DNA from: Candidatus Kapaibacterium sp.
GTDB lineage: Bacteria > Bacteroidota > Ignavibacteria > Kapaibacteriales > Kapaibacteriaceae
Length of the DNA stretch: 64,000 nucleotides
NCBI GenBank assembly: GCA_022842685.1
Contig: JALHPC010000002.1
Coordinates: 1-64,000 of the forward strand
Reading direction: 5' to 3'
Shown piece after piece: positions 34,161-42,397 of the stretch. Made by a program: the position numbers and the translations under genes. Numbering within the stretch: the stretch's first letter is position 1; each line of letters starts with the position of its first letter. The notes beneath the pieces are model-generated. The model was not told the origin of the DNA and made no database searches. It saw only the letters and a list, made by a program, of their open reading frames with translations.

Positions 34161-34709
34161 ATGATAAACCTGCTCGTACCCCGACATGTTGGATTTTTGG
34201 TGGTCTTCACTGCCGCTACACTGTGCTTACTCGCCACAGATTCCGTCGCTCAATCACGACCTGCCCGTAAGAGTGCAGGTGCCAACGAGTTTCCCTACTA
34301 TCAATTAGGGGGCATCGAATTCAAATGCAACCACCCTATGAGGAAGGAAGTGGTGGCGGGAATCGAGAGATGGACGACGAGTAAGGCCGTTCGTGGTAGT
34401 GGTGGAACCTTACGCGTGATGGTGTTCAAGCGCAGTGACCTTGGTGCCGAAGCGCGGACCGCTGCAGCGCTGCGTGTTCTCGGTGCCGAAACCGTTGCCC
34501 CCTTCGCAATTACTCGGCGACAGTTGATGGGCAAGCAGTATACAACGTATGCCACAAATAACCCCAAGCGCCCTACAACAAAACTTGAGGTGTATGAAAC
34601 AACAAGCGCCTCCGGAGAGGCGCTTGTTGTTGTGTTCGAATGGGATATTGCCTACGGATCGTTTCGGTCGAACAAGAACATTTCGTCGATTCTTGCTACG
34701 ATGCGATAG
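34161..34709 (+). CDS. Hypothetical exported protein
   Basis: 182 residues with a signal peptide (about 1-31, LCLLATDSVAQ). The mature part has no recognised domain; it includes a mixed segment GGIEFKCNHPMRKEVVAGIE and a WTTSKAVRGSGGTLRVMVF strand. The gene has a promoter box next to its start. Its 3' third contains a perfect 15-bp hairpin that could also end hppA transcription coming from the other side. It converges with hppA, with 24 bases between stops. Confidence 0.6.
   Translation: MINLLVPRHVGFLVVFTAATLCLLATDSVAQSRPARKSAGANEFPYYQLGGIEFKCNHPMRKEVVAGIERWTTSKAVRGSGGTLRVMVFKRSDLGAEARTAAALRVLGAETVAPFAITRRQLMGKQYTTYATNNPKRPTTKLEVYETTSASGEALVVVFEWDIAYGSFRSNKNISSILATMR
34598..34631. terminator. 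Terminator-like hairpin inside a coding region
   Basis: AACAACAAGCGCCTC and its exact complement surround a CGGA loop (15-bp perfect stem). It lies inside the gene at 34161-34709, about 80 bases before its stop, and about 103 bases past the hppA stop on the other strand. It may end hppA transcription. Confidence 0.55.
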
Positions 34710-34733
34710 GCGAACGCTCCTTGCGCTGATTGC

Positions 34734-36872
34734 TTAGAACATGCGCAAGAGTATGCCGCCATTGTTGGCGAAGGCGCTGGCAAAGACAAGCGAAATGATG
34801 GCCATGAGCTTGATGAGGATGTTCAAGGCAGGACCGGACGTGTCCTTAAACGGATCGCCTACCGTGTCGCCAACGACAGCTGCCTTGTGCGTGTCGGAGC
34901 CTTTGCCGCCGTGGACGCCGGTCTCGATATACTTCTTGGCATTGTCCCACGCTCCACCCGAATTGGCCATCGAAATAGCAAGCATGACGCCAACGACGAG
35001 CGAGCCGATGAGGACGCCTGCGAGCATTTGTACGCCGAACAAGAAGCCCACCAGAAGCGGGGTAAGAATTACGAGAAGTCCGGGAGGAATCATCTCGCGG
35101 ATGGAGGCCTGCGTAGAGATATCGACGCACGTGCTGTAGTCGGCACGCCCTGTACCTTCAAGGAGACCAGGAATAGTGCGGAACTGACGGCGCACTTCTT
35201 CGATCATGGCGAAGGCGGCCTTGCCTACACTCTTCATGGTCATGGCAGAGAACGAGAAGGGCAGGGCCGCGCCCACTAGGAGCCCGGCAAGCACGTGGGG
35301 GTCGGTGACCATGAGGTCCAAGCTTTGTCCCTTCTTGCCAAGTTCGCCCCCAGCACGCGTAAGAAAGGCGCTCGTAAGGGCAAGCGAGGTAAGAGCGGCC
35401 GAGCCAATGGCGAAGCCCTTGCCAATAGCTGCTGTGGTGTTACCAGCGGCGTCGAGAGCGTCGGTACGCTTACGGATATCCTTGCCCATGCCAGCCATTT
35501 CGGCGATGCCGCCGGCGTTGTCGCTCGTAGGACCGTATGCGTCGATCGTAAGACCAACAGCAATGGTGCCAAGCATACCGATAGCCGTAAGAGCGATGCC
35601 ATACATTCCGGCTGCTACGAAGCCAATAACGACGCTAACGGCGATGAGGAGCATGGGGATGACGGCGGAGTTGTAGCCTAGCGCCAGGCCGTAGATGATG
35701 TTCGTCGCAGCACCAGTGGTCGACTTGTCGGCTACCTCGCGCACGGGCTTGTAGCGGTGGCTGGTGTAGTATTCTGTAACAAGACCAATCAGCAGGCCGG
35801 CGATAAGGCCCGTGGCAAGGGCGATGAAGACGCCAGTGCCATTGACAAGCACAGACCCAACCATAAAGCTGGTGGTGCCGAAGATCATTGTGGTGGCAGG
35901 GTAAAGCGCTGCTAGCATAAGAAGCGTTGAGACAACCAAGGCGTTCTTGAGCGCAGCTTCGACCTTGTCTTCGCTTGATGCACGAACAAAGAAGAGCGAT
36001 AGAAGCGAGGCAACGATACCAACGCCGTTAACAAGCATGGGGAAGAGCAACACACCGATATTGGCGGCAGCGTCCGGTGTAACGGCATAGGCCGCAGCAC
36101 CAATAACGAGGGCCGCACAGGTCGACTCTGCTACAGAACCAAAGAGGTCGGCACCCATGCCGGCAATGTCGCCAACGTTGTCGCCCACGTTGTCGGCAAT
36201 CACAGCGGGGTTGCGTGGATCGTCCTCGGGGATGCCCGCTTCAACCTTGCCCACAAGGTCGGCTCCAACGTCGGCCGCCTTGGTGTAAATGCCGCCGCCT
36301 ACACGGCCAAAAAGAGCAACGGCCGAGCCGCCGAGGCCAAAGCCCGACAGAATTTCCATTTGAATTTCGCGTGTAACGTCGGCGCCCAGTGGCAGCATGA
36401 AGTCAATGCCGATGTAGACTAACAGCAAACCAACCACGGCGAGGCCGGTAAGGCCGAATCCCATAACGGCACCCGACTCGAAGGCAACGCGGAAGGCCTT
36501 CTGGAGCGACGTGCGCGCGGCCGAAGCTGTGCGAACGTTGCCCTTCGTGGCAATCTTCATGCCGATGAGACCGCTAAGTACCGACGTGCCAGCACCAATG
36601 ATGAAGGCAACGGCAGTGTGAAGTCCATGACCGCCTGTGGTAAAGGCGATGACGACTGCGAAGATGACCATAAAGATCGACAGTACTCGGTATTCACGGC
36701 CAAGGAAGGCCATAGCACCTTCGCTGATAGCCGTAGAAATCTCGGTAAGCTTTGACACCTCTTCGGGCGAAGATGCGCCGTCTTCGACACGTACGGCCAA
36801 CACACGTGAGCGAAACACGGCTGCCACGATGAGGGCAAGTACGCCGAGTCCGCCAATCAACAGTTCAATCAT
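34734..36872 (-). CDS. hppA: Membrane-bound pyrophosphatase (ion-pumping, K+-dependent type)
   Basis: 712 residues with about 16 TM helices. It hydrolyses pyrophosphate and pumps H+ and/or Na+ across the membrane. Substrate motifs: [40 protein letters not shown], and [19 protein letters not shown]. The K+ switch reads [16 protein letters not shown]; Ala after GNTTA, rather than Lys, marks the K+-dependent subclass. Whether it moves Na+ or H+ cannot be told from these residues alone. It is preceded by an AAAGGAA ribosome site. The neighbour tRNA-Val is divergent. Confidence 0.97.
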   Translation of the reverse strand: MIELLIGGLGVLALIVAAVFRSRVLAVRVEDGASSPEEVSKLTEISTAISEGAMAFLGREYRVLSIFMVIFAVVIAFTTGGHGLHTAVAFIIGAGTSVLSGLIGMKIATKGNVRTASAARTSLQKAFRVAFESGAVMGFGLTGLAVVGLLLVYIGIDFMLPLGADVTREIQMEILSGFGLGGSAVALFGRVGGGIYTKAADVGADLVGKVEAGIPEDDPRNPAVIADNVGDNVGDIAGMGADLFGSVAESTCAALVIGAAAYAVTPDAAANIGVLLFPMLVNGVGIVASLLSLFFVRASSEDKVEAALKNALVVSTLLMLAALYPATTMIFGTTSFMVGSVLVNGTGVFIALATGLIAGLLIGLVTEYYTSHRYKPVREVADKSTTGAATNIIYGLALGYNSAVIPMLLIAVSVVIGFVAAGMYGIALTAIGMLGTIAVGLTIDAYGPTSDNAGGIAEMAGMGKDIRKRTDALDAAGNTTAAIGKGFAIGSAALTSLALTSAFLTRAGGELGKKGQSLDLMVTDPHVLAGLLVGAALPFSFSAMTMKSVGKAAFAMIEEVRRQFRTIPGLLEGTGRADYSTCVDISTQASIREMIPPGLLVILTPLLVGFLFGVQMLAGVLIGSLVVGVMLAISMANSGGAWDNAKKYIETGVHGGKGSDTHKAAVVGDTVGDPFKDTSGPALNILIKLMAIISLVFASAFANNGGILLRMF

Positions 36873-36908
36873 GGGTTCCTTTCAACTTGTCACTATGGTG
36901 ATGATTTC

Positions 36909-36939
36909 TTGCACAGTTCAATGAGTACTCGTAGATTTG
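36909..36939 (+). promoter_or_regulatory. Promoter of tRNA-Val (TTG - 20 - TAGATTTG)
   Basis: TTG at 36909-36911, a 20-base spacer and TAGATTTG at 36932-36939, ten bases before the tRNA. The textbook Bacteroidota layout. Confidence 0.75.
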
Positions 36940-36949
36940 CGGCCCCTTC

Positions 36950-37023
36950 GGACTCTTAGCTCAGTTGGTTAGAGCGTTACGTTGACATCGTAAAGGTCAC
37001 TGGTTCGAATCCAGTAGGGTCCA
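36950..37023 (+). tRNA. tRNA-Val (anticodon GAC)
   Basis: Acceptor GGACTCT with AGGGTCC (one G-T pair), D-arm GCTC..GAGC, anticodon stem TTACG/CGTAA with loop TTGACAT (anticodon GAC), T-arm CTGG TTCGAAT CCAG. Discriminator A; CCA not encoded. Confidence 0.97.
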
Positions 37024-37053
37024 CAGCCCCCGCCGAGAGCGGGCAAAGATACG

Positions 37054-37082
37054 AAGCCCGTTCACTTGGAACGGGCTTTTTC
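37054..37082 (+). terminator. Terminator of tRNA-Val
   Basis: A 10-bp stem AAGCCCGTTC / GAACGGGCTT with loop ACTTG, followed by TTTTCG. A smaller CCCGC/GCGGG hairpin lies just before it. Confidence 0.85.
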
Positions 37083-37113
37083 GTTTACTGAGTTTCGCTG
37101 TAGGATTGATGCC

Positions 37114-37572
37114 ATGGTGCAGCCCAATATCTTTGATGCCACCACCCATGTACGGACGTTAGAGCGCTTGGCGTTGCTCCAGTCCGACGCTACTCCGCAA
37201 TGGGGAACTATGACGCCGGCTCAGATGTGTGCTCACGTTTGTGTGAGTTACGAATACATCTTTGGCGATCGGAACGATGTACCGCCGCTGTTCATGCGAT
37301 TGTTGCTTCGACTGTTCTTCCGCGGCTTGCTGGTTGGTAATAAGCCATATCCAAAGGGGGCAGCCACAGCGCCATCGATGATCATCAACAACGAGCGCAA
37401 TCTTGATACGGAACGGGCGCGCCTCGTTGCCTATATCGAGCGTGTATACGCCGAAGGTGCGCACGCTTTTGAAGGCCGCCCGCAGGTGTCGCTAGGCCCC
37501 TTAACAGCAGTCGAGTGGAGCACACTTCTCTACAAACACCTCGACCATCACCTGCGTCAGTTTGGAGTGTAG
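37114..37572 (+). CDS. DUF1569 protein (DinB/YfiT-like superfamily)
   Basis: 152 residues from the ATG at 37114; an in-frame TTG at 37066 lies inside the tRNA-Val terminator and is unlikely. The pattern WGTMTPAQMCAHVCVSYEY near the N-terminus and LGPLTAVEWSTLLYKHLDHH at the C-terminus is that of DUF1569, a four-helix bundle related to DinB; the His residues could bind a metal. No biochemical function is established for the family. Confidence 0.8.
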   Translation: MVQPNIFDATTHVRTLERLALLQSDATPQWGTMTPAQMCAHVCVSYEYIFGDRNDVPPLFMRLLLRLFFRGLLVGNKPYPKGAATAPSMIINNERNLDTERARLVAYIERVYAEGAHAFEGRPQVSLGPLTAVEWSTLLYKHLDHHLRQFGV

Positions 37573-37587
37573 GGGGCACCGAAAACA

Positions 37588-37613
37588 AACGAGCCACCCG
37601 AAGGTGGCTCGTT
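37588..37613 (-). terminator. Terminator of gltA
   Basis: An 11-bp perfect stem AACGAGCCACC / GGTGGCTCGTT with loop CGAA, followed on the minus strand by TGTTTTCGG, ten bases after the gltA stop. Confidence 0.8.
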
Positions 37614-37622
37614 GATGCTCGA

Positions 37623-38894
37623 TTACAGCGCCGAAATCTCGTCCAGCGTAAGCGACTTGGGTCGCACGATAGGCATTGCCATCATGCGGTTTACCACCAT
37701 TTGTGCACATAGGCCAATGGCGCGCGATACACCAAACATCACGGTGTAGAAGTCGAATTCCTTCATACCGTATGCGTACAGGAGCGATCCCGACGCAGCG
37801 TCGACGTTTGGCCATGGGTTCTTGGCCTTGCCGTGCTCACGCAGTACGTCTGGAATGAGGTTGAAGATCTTTTGGACGATGCGGACGTTGTCGTCCATGA
37901 TGTTGTGCTTCTCGGCAAACTCGTAGAAGGCCGTGAATCGTGGGTCGGTAACACGAAGAACGGCGTGGCCGTATCCGGGAATTACTTGGCCGTTGTTCAG
38001 GCGGTTCCAGGCATATTCCTTGAGTTGCTCGTCGGTAGGCACACCGCCAAACTGCTCGCGTACGTCGATGATGAACCGCAAGCACTCCTGGTTAGCAAGA
38101 CCGTGGAGTGGGCCGGCAAGGCCACACATAGCCGCCGAAACGCTGTAGTAGGCATCGCTAAGTGCCGAGCTTACCACGTAGCTTGTCATGGCGCTCACGT
38201 TGCCACCTTCGTGATCGCTGTGCAGGACCAAGTACAGGCGCACCAGCTCCTTCCAAGCGGGATCGTTACTTACGCCAAGCATGTGGGCGAAGTTGTTCGA
38301 CAAGTCGTTATCGCCTTGCAGCGGTGCAATGATATCGCCCTTGCCAAACCGAATACGGTAGATGGCTGCTGCGATACCTGGCATCGAGGCAATAAGGCGC
38401 ACTGCATCGTTGATGGCATAATTCCACAGCGTGTCCTTGGCTGCACCACGGTCATACGCTGCGCGATATTCAGATTCCTTCTCCATCGACAGGATGGCTG
38501 CCCCTAGCATTGCCATGGGATGTGCGTCGGCAGGCATTGCGCGTAGCGTGTCTACCACGTATTGTGGGATTGCGTAATGCTTCGCGAAGGCAGCACGCAG
38601 TGCCTCCAACTCTTCGGCCGTTGCGCGCTTACCAGTTACCAACAACCAAAAGGTCTCTTCGGGGGTGATGTCGGTAAGCTCAAGAATCGGAATGTTGCGA
38701 ATGCGAAGGCCTTCGTCGGCCGAAACGCTTGACGTGTCGCATACAAGTGCAGGAACGCCACGCATACCACCAAAGACTTGTTCGACGGCAACCGATGATA
38801 GGACCTTGTCTCCTTTTTCCTTTGCGAGTGCTACCTTGCGTGCCTTCAGGGCATCGGCAGTGGCATTCAACGTTTCGTGCAAGATGGTGCTCAT
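37623..38894 (-). CDS. gltA: Citrate synthase (eukaryote/mitochondria-like type)
   Basis: 423 residues. Condenses acetyl-CoA with oxaloacetate at the entry of the TCA cycle. The catalytic residues are visible: the His in LHSDHEGGNVSA, the second His in IPGYGHAVLRVTDPR, and the Asp in NPWPNVDAASG. The sequence around GLAGPLHGLANQE resembles the eukaryotic/mitochondrial citrate (Si)-synthase clade, a type also found in several Bacteroidota. An AGGAG ribosome site precedes the ATG. Confidence 0.95.
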   Translation of the reverse strand: MSTILHETLNATADALKARKVALAKEKGDKVLSSVAVEQVFGGMRGVPALVCDTSSVSADEGLRIRNIPILELTDITPEETFWLLVTGKRATAEELEALRAAFAKHYAIPQYVVDTLRAMPADAHPMAMLGAAILSMEKESEYRAAYDRGAAKDTLWNYAINDAVRLIASMPGIAAAIYRIRFGKGDIIAPLQGDNDLSNNFAHMLGVSNDPAWKELVRLYLVLHSDHEGGNVSAMTSYVVSSALSDAYYSVSAAMCGLAGPLHGLANQECLRFIIDVREQFGGVPTDEQLKEYAWNRLNNGQVIPGYGHAVLRVTDPRFTAFYEFAEKHNIMDDNVRIVQKIFNLIPDVLREHGKAKNPWPNVDAASGSLLYAYGMKEFDFYTVMFGVSRAIGLCAQMVVNRMMAMPIVRPKSLTLDEISAL

Positions 38895-39059
38895 GCGGTT
38901 CTCCTGGTACAGTTCGTTTGAAATGATATATCATACAAACTTACGAAGCCCGCTAGGACTGTACGACGTCGACCATGGCCACAGAGAAACTGTGTTGTGG
39001 AAATGTAACTGCCGAACTGACCCGAAACCGACTTGCCCTCCCATCGTTCAACGCGCCCC

Positions 39060-40385
39060 ATGAACAAGATAGCCGTTATTATCGCCCACGAATACACCAC
39101 CCGCGTACGCAGTAAGTGGTTCATCTTAGCTACCCTTCTTGGCCCATTAGCCATGGTGGTGATGATTACCATCCCCGTGCTGGCCACGATGTTAGCAGGC
39201 GATGGCACCGAGGGTAAGGTGGCCGTGGTCGACCACACAGGGGCAATGGCAACGGAGTTGTTAGCCGCCGATACGTCGCTCTATGAGCGTGCTGGCAGCC
39301 GTAGTGCAGCCGAGCTTAATGCAGCGGTGCAGGCCGAATCGCTTCAGGCCTGGCTGGAGATTCCGGCGAACGTCGTTGACAGCGGACGCATAACGCTGTA
39401 TACGCGAGGAGGCACAGGGATTGCCTTTGAGTCACGTATTCGTGGCGACGTTGAACCAGTGGTTGTTTCGGCGCGCCTGCAGCGCGCGGGCACCGACACA
39501 TCGGTGATTCGTTTAGTAGAGCAGGGCATCGACCTTTCGGCCCTTAAGATCACCGACGAAGGTGTGCAGGAGGATGCATCGATGGCATCGGCCTTTATCG
39601 GCTACGGTGCTGGCTTTGTTATCTACATCCTCATCTTCTTGTATGGGTCAATGGTAATGCGCGGCGTTGTCGAGGAAAAAGCCAATCGCATTATCGAAGT
39701 GCTGGCTTCGTCGGCCCGACCTTTTGATATCATGATGGGCAAGGTGCTTGGCATCGGCCTTGTGGGGCTTACCCAGGTTCTTGCATGGATTGTTCTGGGT
39801 TTGCTCGTGCTGTCGGCACTTGCTGTGGCGTTTGCTGCCGGCGTCGATCCCGAGGTTGCCACCGAGGCAATGCGGCAGGCGCAAGACGCTCAGGCCCAAT
39901 CGCCGATGTCGCCCATGAGCGGTGGCGTGATGAAGATTGGCTCAATGTCTATCCCAACTGTCTCGGTGCCAACCCTGTTATTGTTCGTGTTCTATTTCCT
40001 ATCGGGCTACTTCCTGTATGCAACGTTGTTTGCTGCTGTGGGATCGGCTGTCGACCAAGAGTCTGACGCCAACCAGCTAACGTTACCGGTTACGCTTCCC
40101 GTGATTCTTACCATGATGTTCATCGGCAACGTGATTTCGGCACCAAGCGGCACATTCGCCACTGTGGCATCGTTGATTCCATTGTTCACGCCGATTCTGA
40201 TGACCGTACGAGTGGCCGCTACGGATGTGCCCGCGTGGCAGATCGCGCTGAGCATCGTACTAAGCATCGGCGCATTTTTTGGCGCTGTGTGGATGGCGTC
40301 GAGAATCTACCGCATTGGCATGCTAAGCTATGGCAAGAAGCCGTCGATAGCCGAAGTGGCACGGTGGATTACTACCAAGGTATAA
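39060..40385 (+). CDS. ABC-2 type transporter permease (NatB-like)
   Basis: 441 residues from the ATG at 39060 (MNKIAVIIAHEYTTRVRSKW). One TM helix near residues 22-45 is followed by an extracytoplasmic domain of about 130 residues, then five TM helices in the C-terminal half. The segment MVMRGVVEEKANRIIEVLAS and KVLGIGLVGLTQV are typical of ABC2_membrane_3 / NatB permeases, which export Na+ or other compounds with an ATPase partner. No ATPase gene lies next to it in this window. gltA is divergent; the M1 peptidase converges. Confidence 0.85.
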   Translation: MNKIAVIIAHEYTTRVRSKWFILATLLGPLAMVVMITIPVLATMLAGDGTEGKVAVVDHTGAMATELLAADTSLYERAGSRSAAELNAAVQAESLQAWLEIPANVVDSGRITLYTRGGTGIAFESRIRGDVEPVVVSARLQRAGTDTSVIRLVEQGIDLSALKITDEGVQEDASMASAFIGYGAGFVIYILIFLYGSMVMRGVVEEKANRIIEVLASSARPFDIMMGKVLGIGLVGLTQVLAWIVLGLLVLSALAVAFAAGVDPEVATEAMRQAQDAQAQSPMSPMSGGVMKIGSMSIPTVSVPTLLLFVFYFLSGYFLYATLFAAVGSAVDQESDANQLTLPVTLPVILTMMFIGNVISAPSGTFATVASLIPLFTPILMTVRVAATDVPAWQIALSIVLSIGAFFGAVWMASRIYRIGMLSYGKKPSIAEVARWITTKV

Positions 40386-40393
40386 CGCGGGGC

Positions 40394-42310
40394 TTAGTGC
40401 TCCACAATGAACGATGCCGCGAGCTGTGTGCCGCCAATGGCTACCACCACAGTGTAAGCGCCCGACGAAAGCAGCGAGGTGTCAACCGCCAGAGGTGCTC
40501 CATTCCATGTATGACGCGATAGCGTCCTGCCGCTGACGTCGACAATCACCACGTCGGCCTGCGATGCCCCTTGTCCGCTCAAGCTGATGGTAATGACATT
40601 GTGAGCGGGGTTGGGAGTTACTTCGAGCGAGTTACGTGAGCCATCTTCGAGGACCGACGTCGTGCGAACCACTTCGGCTAGAGCGGCGGAGCGCGAGCCA
40701 ACGTTAGCACGAAGCGAGCGTGCGCCAGCGATGCGCACGACGGGCCCTTGCGAAAACGTAACGATGGTGTCGACGGTTGTACCCGAGGCGTCGACGTAGG
40801 TGACGTTCAACGGCAGGGTGGTGAAGATGGGCCACGTAGGTTGCCAGTCGCGCTGGATCTGGCGGATTTCTACTGCGGGCTCGGTACCAGTGAAGTGATG
40901 GACGTCGAGCCGAGCCCAGCCCGATTGCTCGACCCATTCGCTACGAAATGTTGAGAGGTCGACGCCTGTGTAGGCCTCGACAGAAGCAAAGAAGTCGGCC
41001 GTGGTTGCATTGCCAAAGGCATGTGAACGAAGGTATGATTGCAGCGCACCATAAAACAGCGAGTCGCCAACAACGGCGCGCAACATGCCTAGAACAACGG
41101 CACCCTTCTTGTAGATGGTGGCAGGGTAGTTGGACGACGGAGCCGCCCGAGCGAAGTCTTCGAGGGTGAGGAAGCCCTCTGTGCGAGAAATAGCGTTGAT
41201 GTACTGCGTAGCATTCTGCCGTTGCGAAGACAGGTAGCGTGTAAAACCAAATAGCTCTTCGAGCCAGGCAGATTCGTTGTACGTGGCAAAGGCCTCGGTA
41301 AGCCAGGCGTGGCGAAAATCACGCGGAGAAACTAGGTCGCCAAACCACTGATGCGCTAACTCGTGGGCGGCAACAAGATTGACGGTGTCGCGACTGGCAA
41401 CAATCTGCGTGTTGAGCGCAATCATGGTTTGATGTTCCATGGCCCCCTTGGTAGTAGACATGTAGCCCACCTTCTCGAAGGGATAGGTGCCATACAAACG
41501 CTCGAATGTGCGGCGCATGCGAGGCACTAACGAAAGCGAGATGGCGGCATTGGCAGTGTCGCGCGGTTGAACAAACGCCACGTGCGGTATGCCATCATGC
41601 GTAGTTTCGACAGCTACAAACGGCCCGATTCCAAAGGTCAAAAGGTACGTGGCACAGGGATGCTCATGCTTCCACACATAGGTGTGAAGGCCATTGCCTC
41701 GGTCGACGATGGTGTCCAGCATGCCAACCGAGGCCACACGATACAACGTTGGAACAGTACAGCGCAGCGTGAATCGTTGTGGCTTGTAGCCGGGATGGTC
41801 CAGCACCGGCGCCCAGTGCTGCGTAGCACTCACGTAGGGTGTGGCAAACGTAACGCCCAACGCGTATAGCACGCCATCGTCGTAGCTAACGCCACCCCAT
41901 GCGCCAGAGCCCCCTTCATTCGTCATCACGCCGCTGTAGTAAACGACTACGGTGTCGATGCGAGCGTTGACTGTTCTCTGTCCAAGCACGACGCGGTGGT
42001 GATACGTCCAATCAGATTGGTCGCCAGTTGTGGTCCACGTGCGACCTTCGCCATTCACCGTCACAGAGTCAATCACGAGTCCGCGTAGGTGCAGCATCAA
42101 CACCGTATCTGCTGTTCCCGGCAAACGCTCCACAGTGATGCGGTTCTCGCCTTGCATTGACCGTGATGGTGGCTCGTTAACCACCATCGAAACATCGTAC
42201 TCTTGAATACTATACCCCAACGGTATCCATGTAAGGGGCGACGGTAGCTCTTGGGCTGTGCCTAGGTGATAGGTAACGGCTAGAACGAGGAGGGTGACGA
42301 GGTGACGCAT
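40394..42310 (-). CDS. Secreted M1 family aminopeptidase with T9SS sorting domain
   Basis: 638 residues from the ATG at 42310; upstream in-frame residues lie in the terminator of the previous gene. Signal peptide ends HLGTAQ. The N-terminal beta domain is followed by the thermolysin-like catalytic domain with VAAHELAHQWFGD (HExxH) and WLTEAFATYNE (the third zinc ligand Glu, 18 residues further). The substrate-recognition motif GAMEN reads TKGAMEHQ, so Asn is replaced by His. The C-terminal 80 residues (EVTPNPAHNVITISL ... LLSSGAYTVVVA) are a T9SS type A domain. It should cleave N-terminal residues from peptides outside the cell. Confidence 0.92.
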   Translation of the reverse strand: MRHLVTLLVLAVTYHLGTAQELPSPLTWIPLGYSIQEYDVSMVVNEPPSRSMQGENRITVERLPGTADTVLMLHLRGLVIDSVTVNGEGRTWTTTGDQSDWTYHHRVVLGQRTVNARIDTVVVYYSGVMTNEGGSGAWGGVSYDDGVLYALGVTFATPYVSATQHWAPVLDHPGYKPQRFTLRCTVPTLYRVASVGMLDTIVDRGNGLHTYVWKHEHPCATYLLTFGIGPFVAVETTHDGIPHVAFVQPRDTANAAISLSLVPRMRRTFERLYGTYPFEKVGYMSTTKGAMEHQTMIALNTQIVASRDTVNLVAAHELAHQWFGDLVSPRDFRHAWLTEAFATYNESAWLEELFGFTRYLSSQRQNATQYINAISRTEGFLTLEDFARAAPSSNYPATIYKKGAVVLGMLRAVVGDSLFYGALQSYLRSHAFGNATTADFFASVEAYTGVDLSTFRSEWVEQSGWARLDVHHFTGTEPAVEIRQIQRDWQPTWPIFTTLPLNVTYVDASGTTVDTIVTFSQGPVVRIAGARSLRANVGSRSAALAEVVRTTSVLEDGSRNSLEVTPNPAHNVITISLSGQGASQADVVIVDVSGRTLSRHTWNGAPLAVDTSLLSSGAYTVVVAIGGTQLAASFIVEH

Positions 42311-42322
42311 TGCGCAAAATCG

Positions 42323-42358
42323 AAAAAAAAACGGCCCGACCACTATGTGGCCGAGCCG
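42323..42358 (-). terminator. Rho-independent terminator of the gene at 42398-44707
   Basis: On the minus strand a 12-bp stem (with two G-T pairs) CGGCTCGGCCAC / GTGGTCGGGCCG around ATA, followed by nine Ts. Strong. It lies just upstream of the M1 peptidase start. Confidence 0.9.
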
Positions 42359-42397
42359 GAGTTGTAGAATGCTGGCGCTCATCGCGCCACCAAAAGA

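Noticed and set aside
37040..37053. Reverse TATCTTTG box between tRNA-Val and its terminator
   Set aside because: It matches the promoter box on the minus strand, but would transcribe antisense into the tRNA; no other support.
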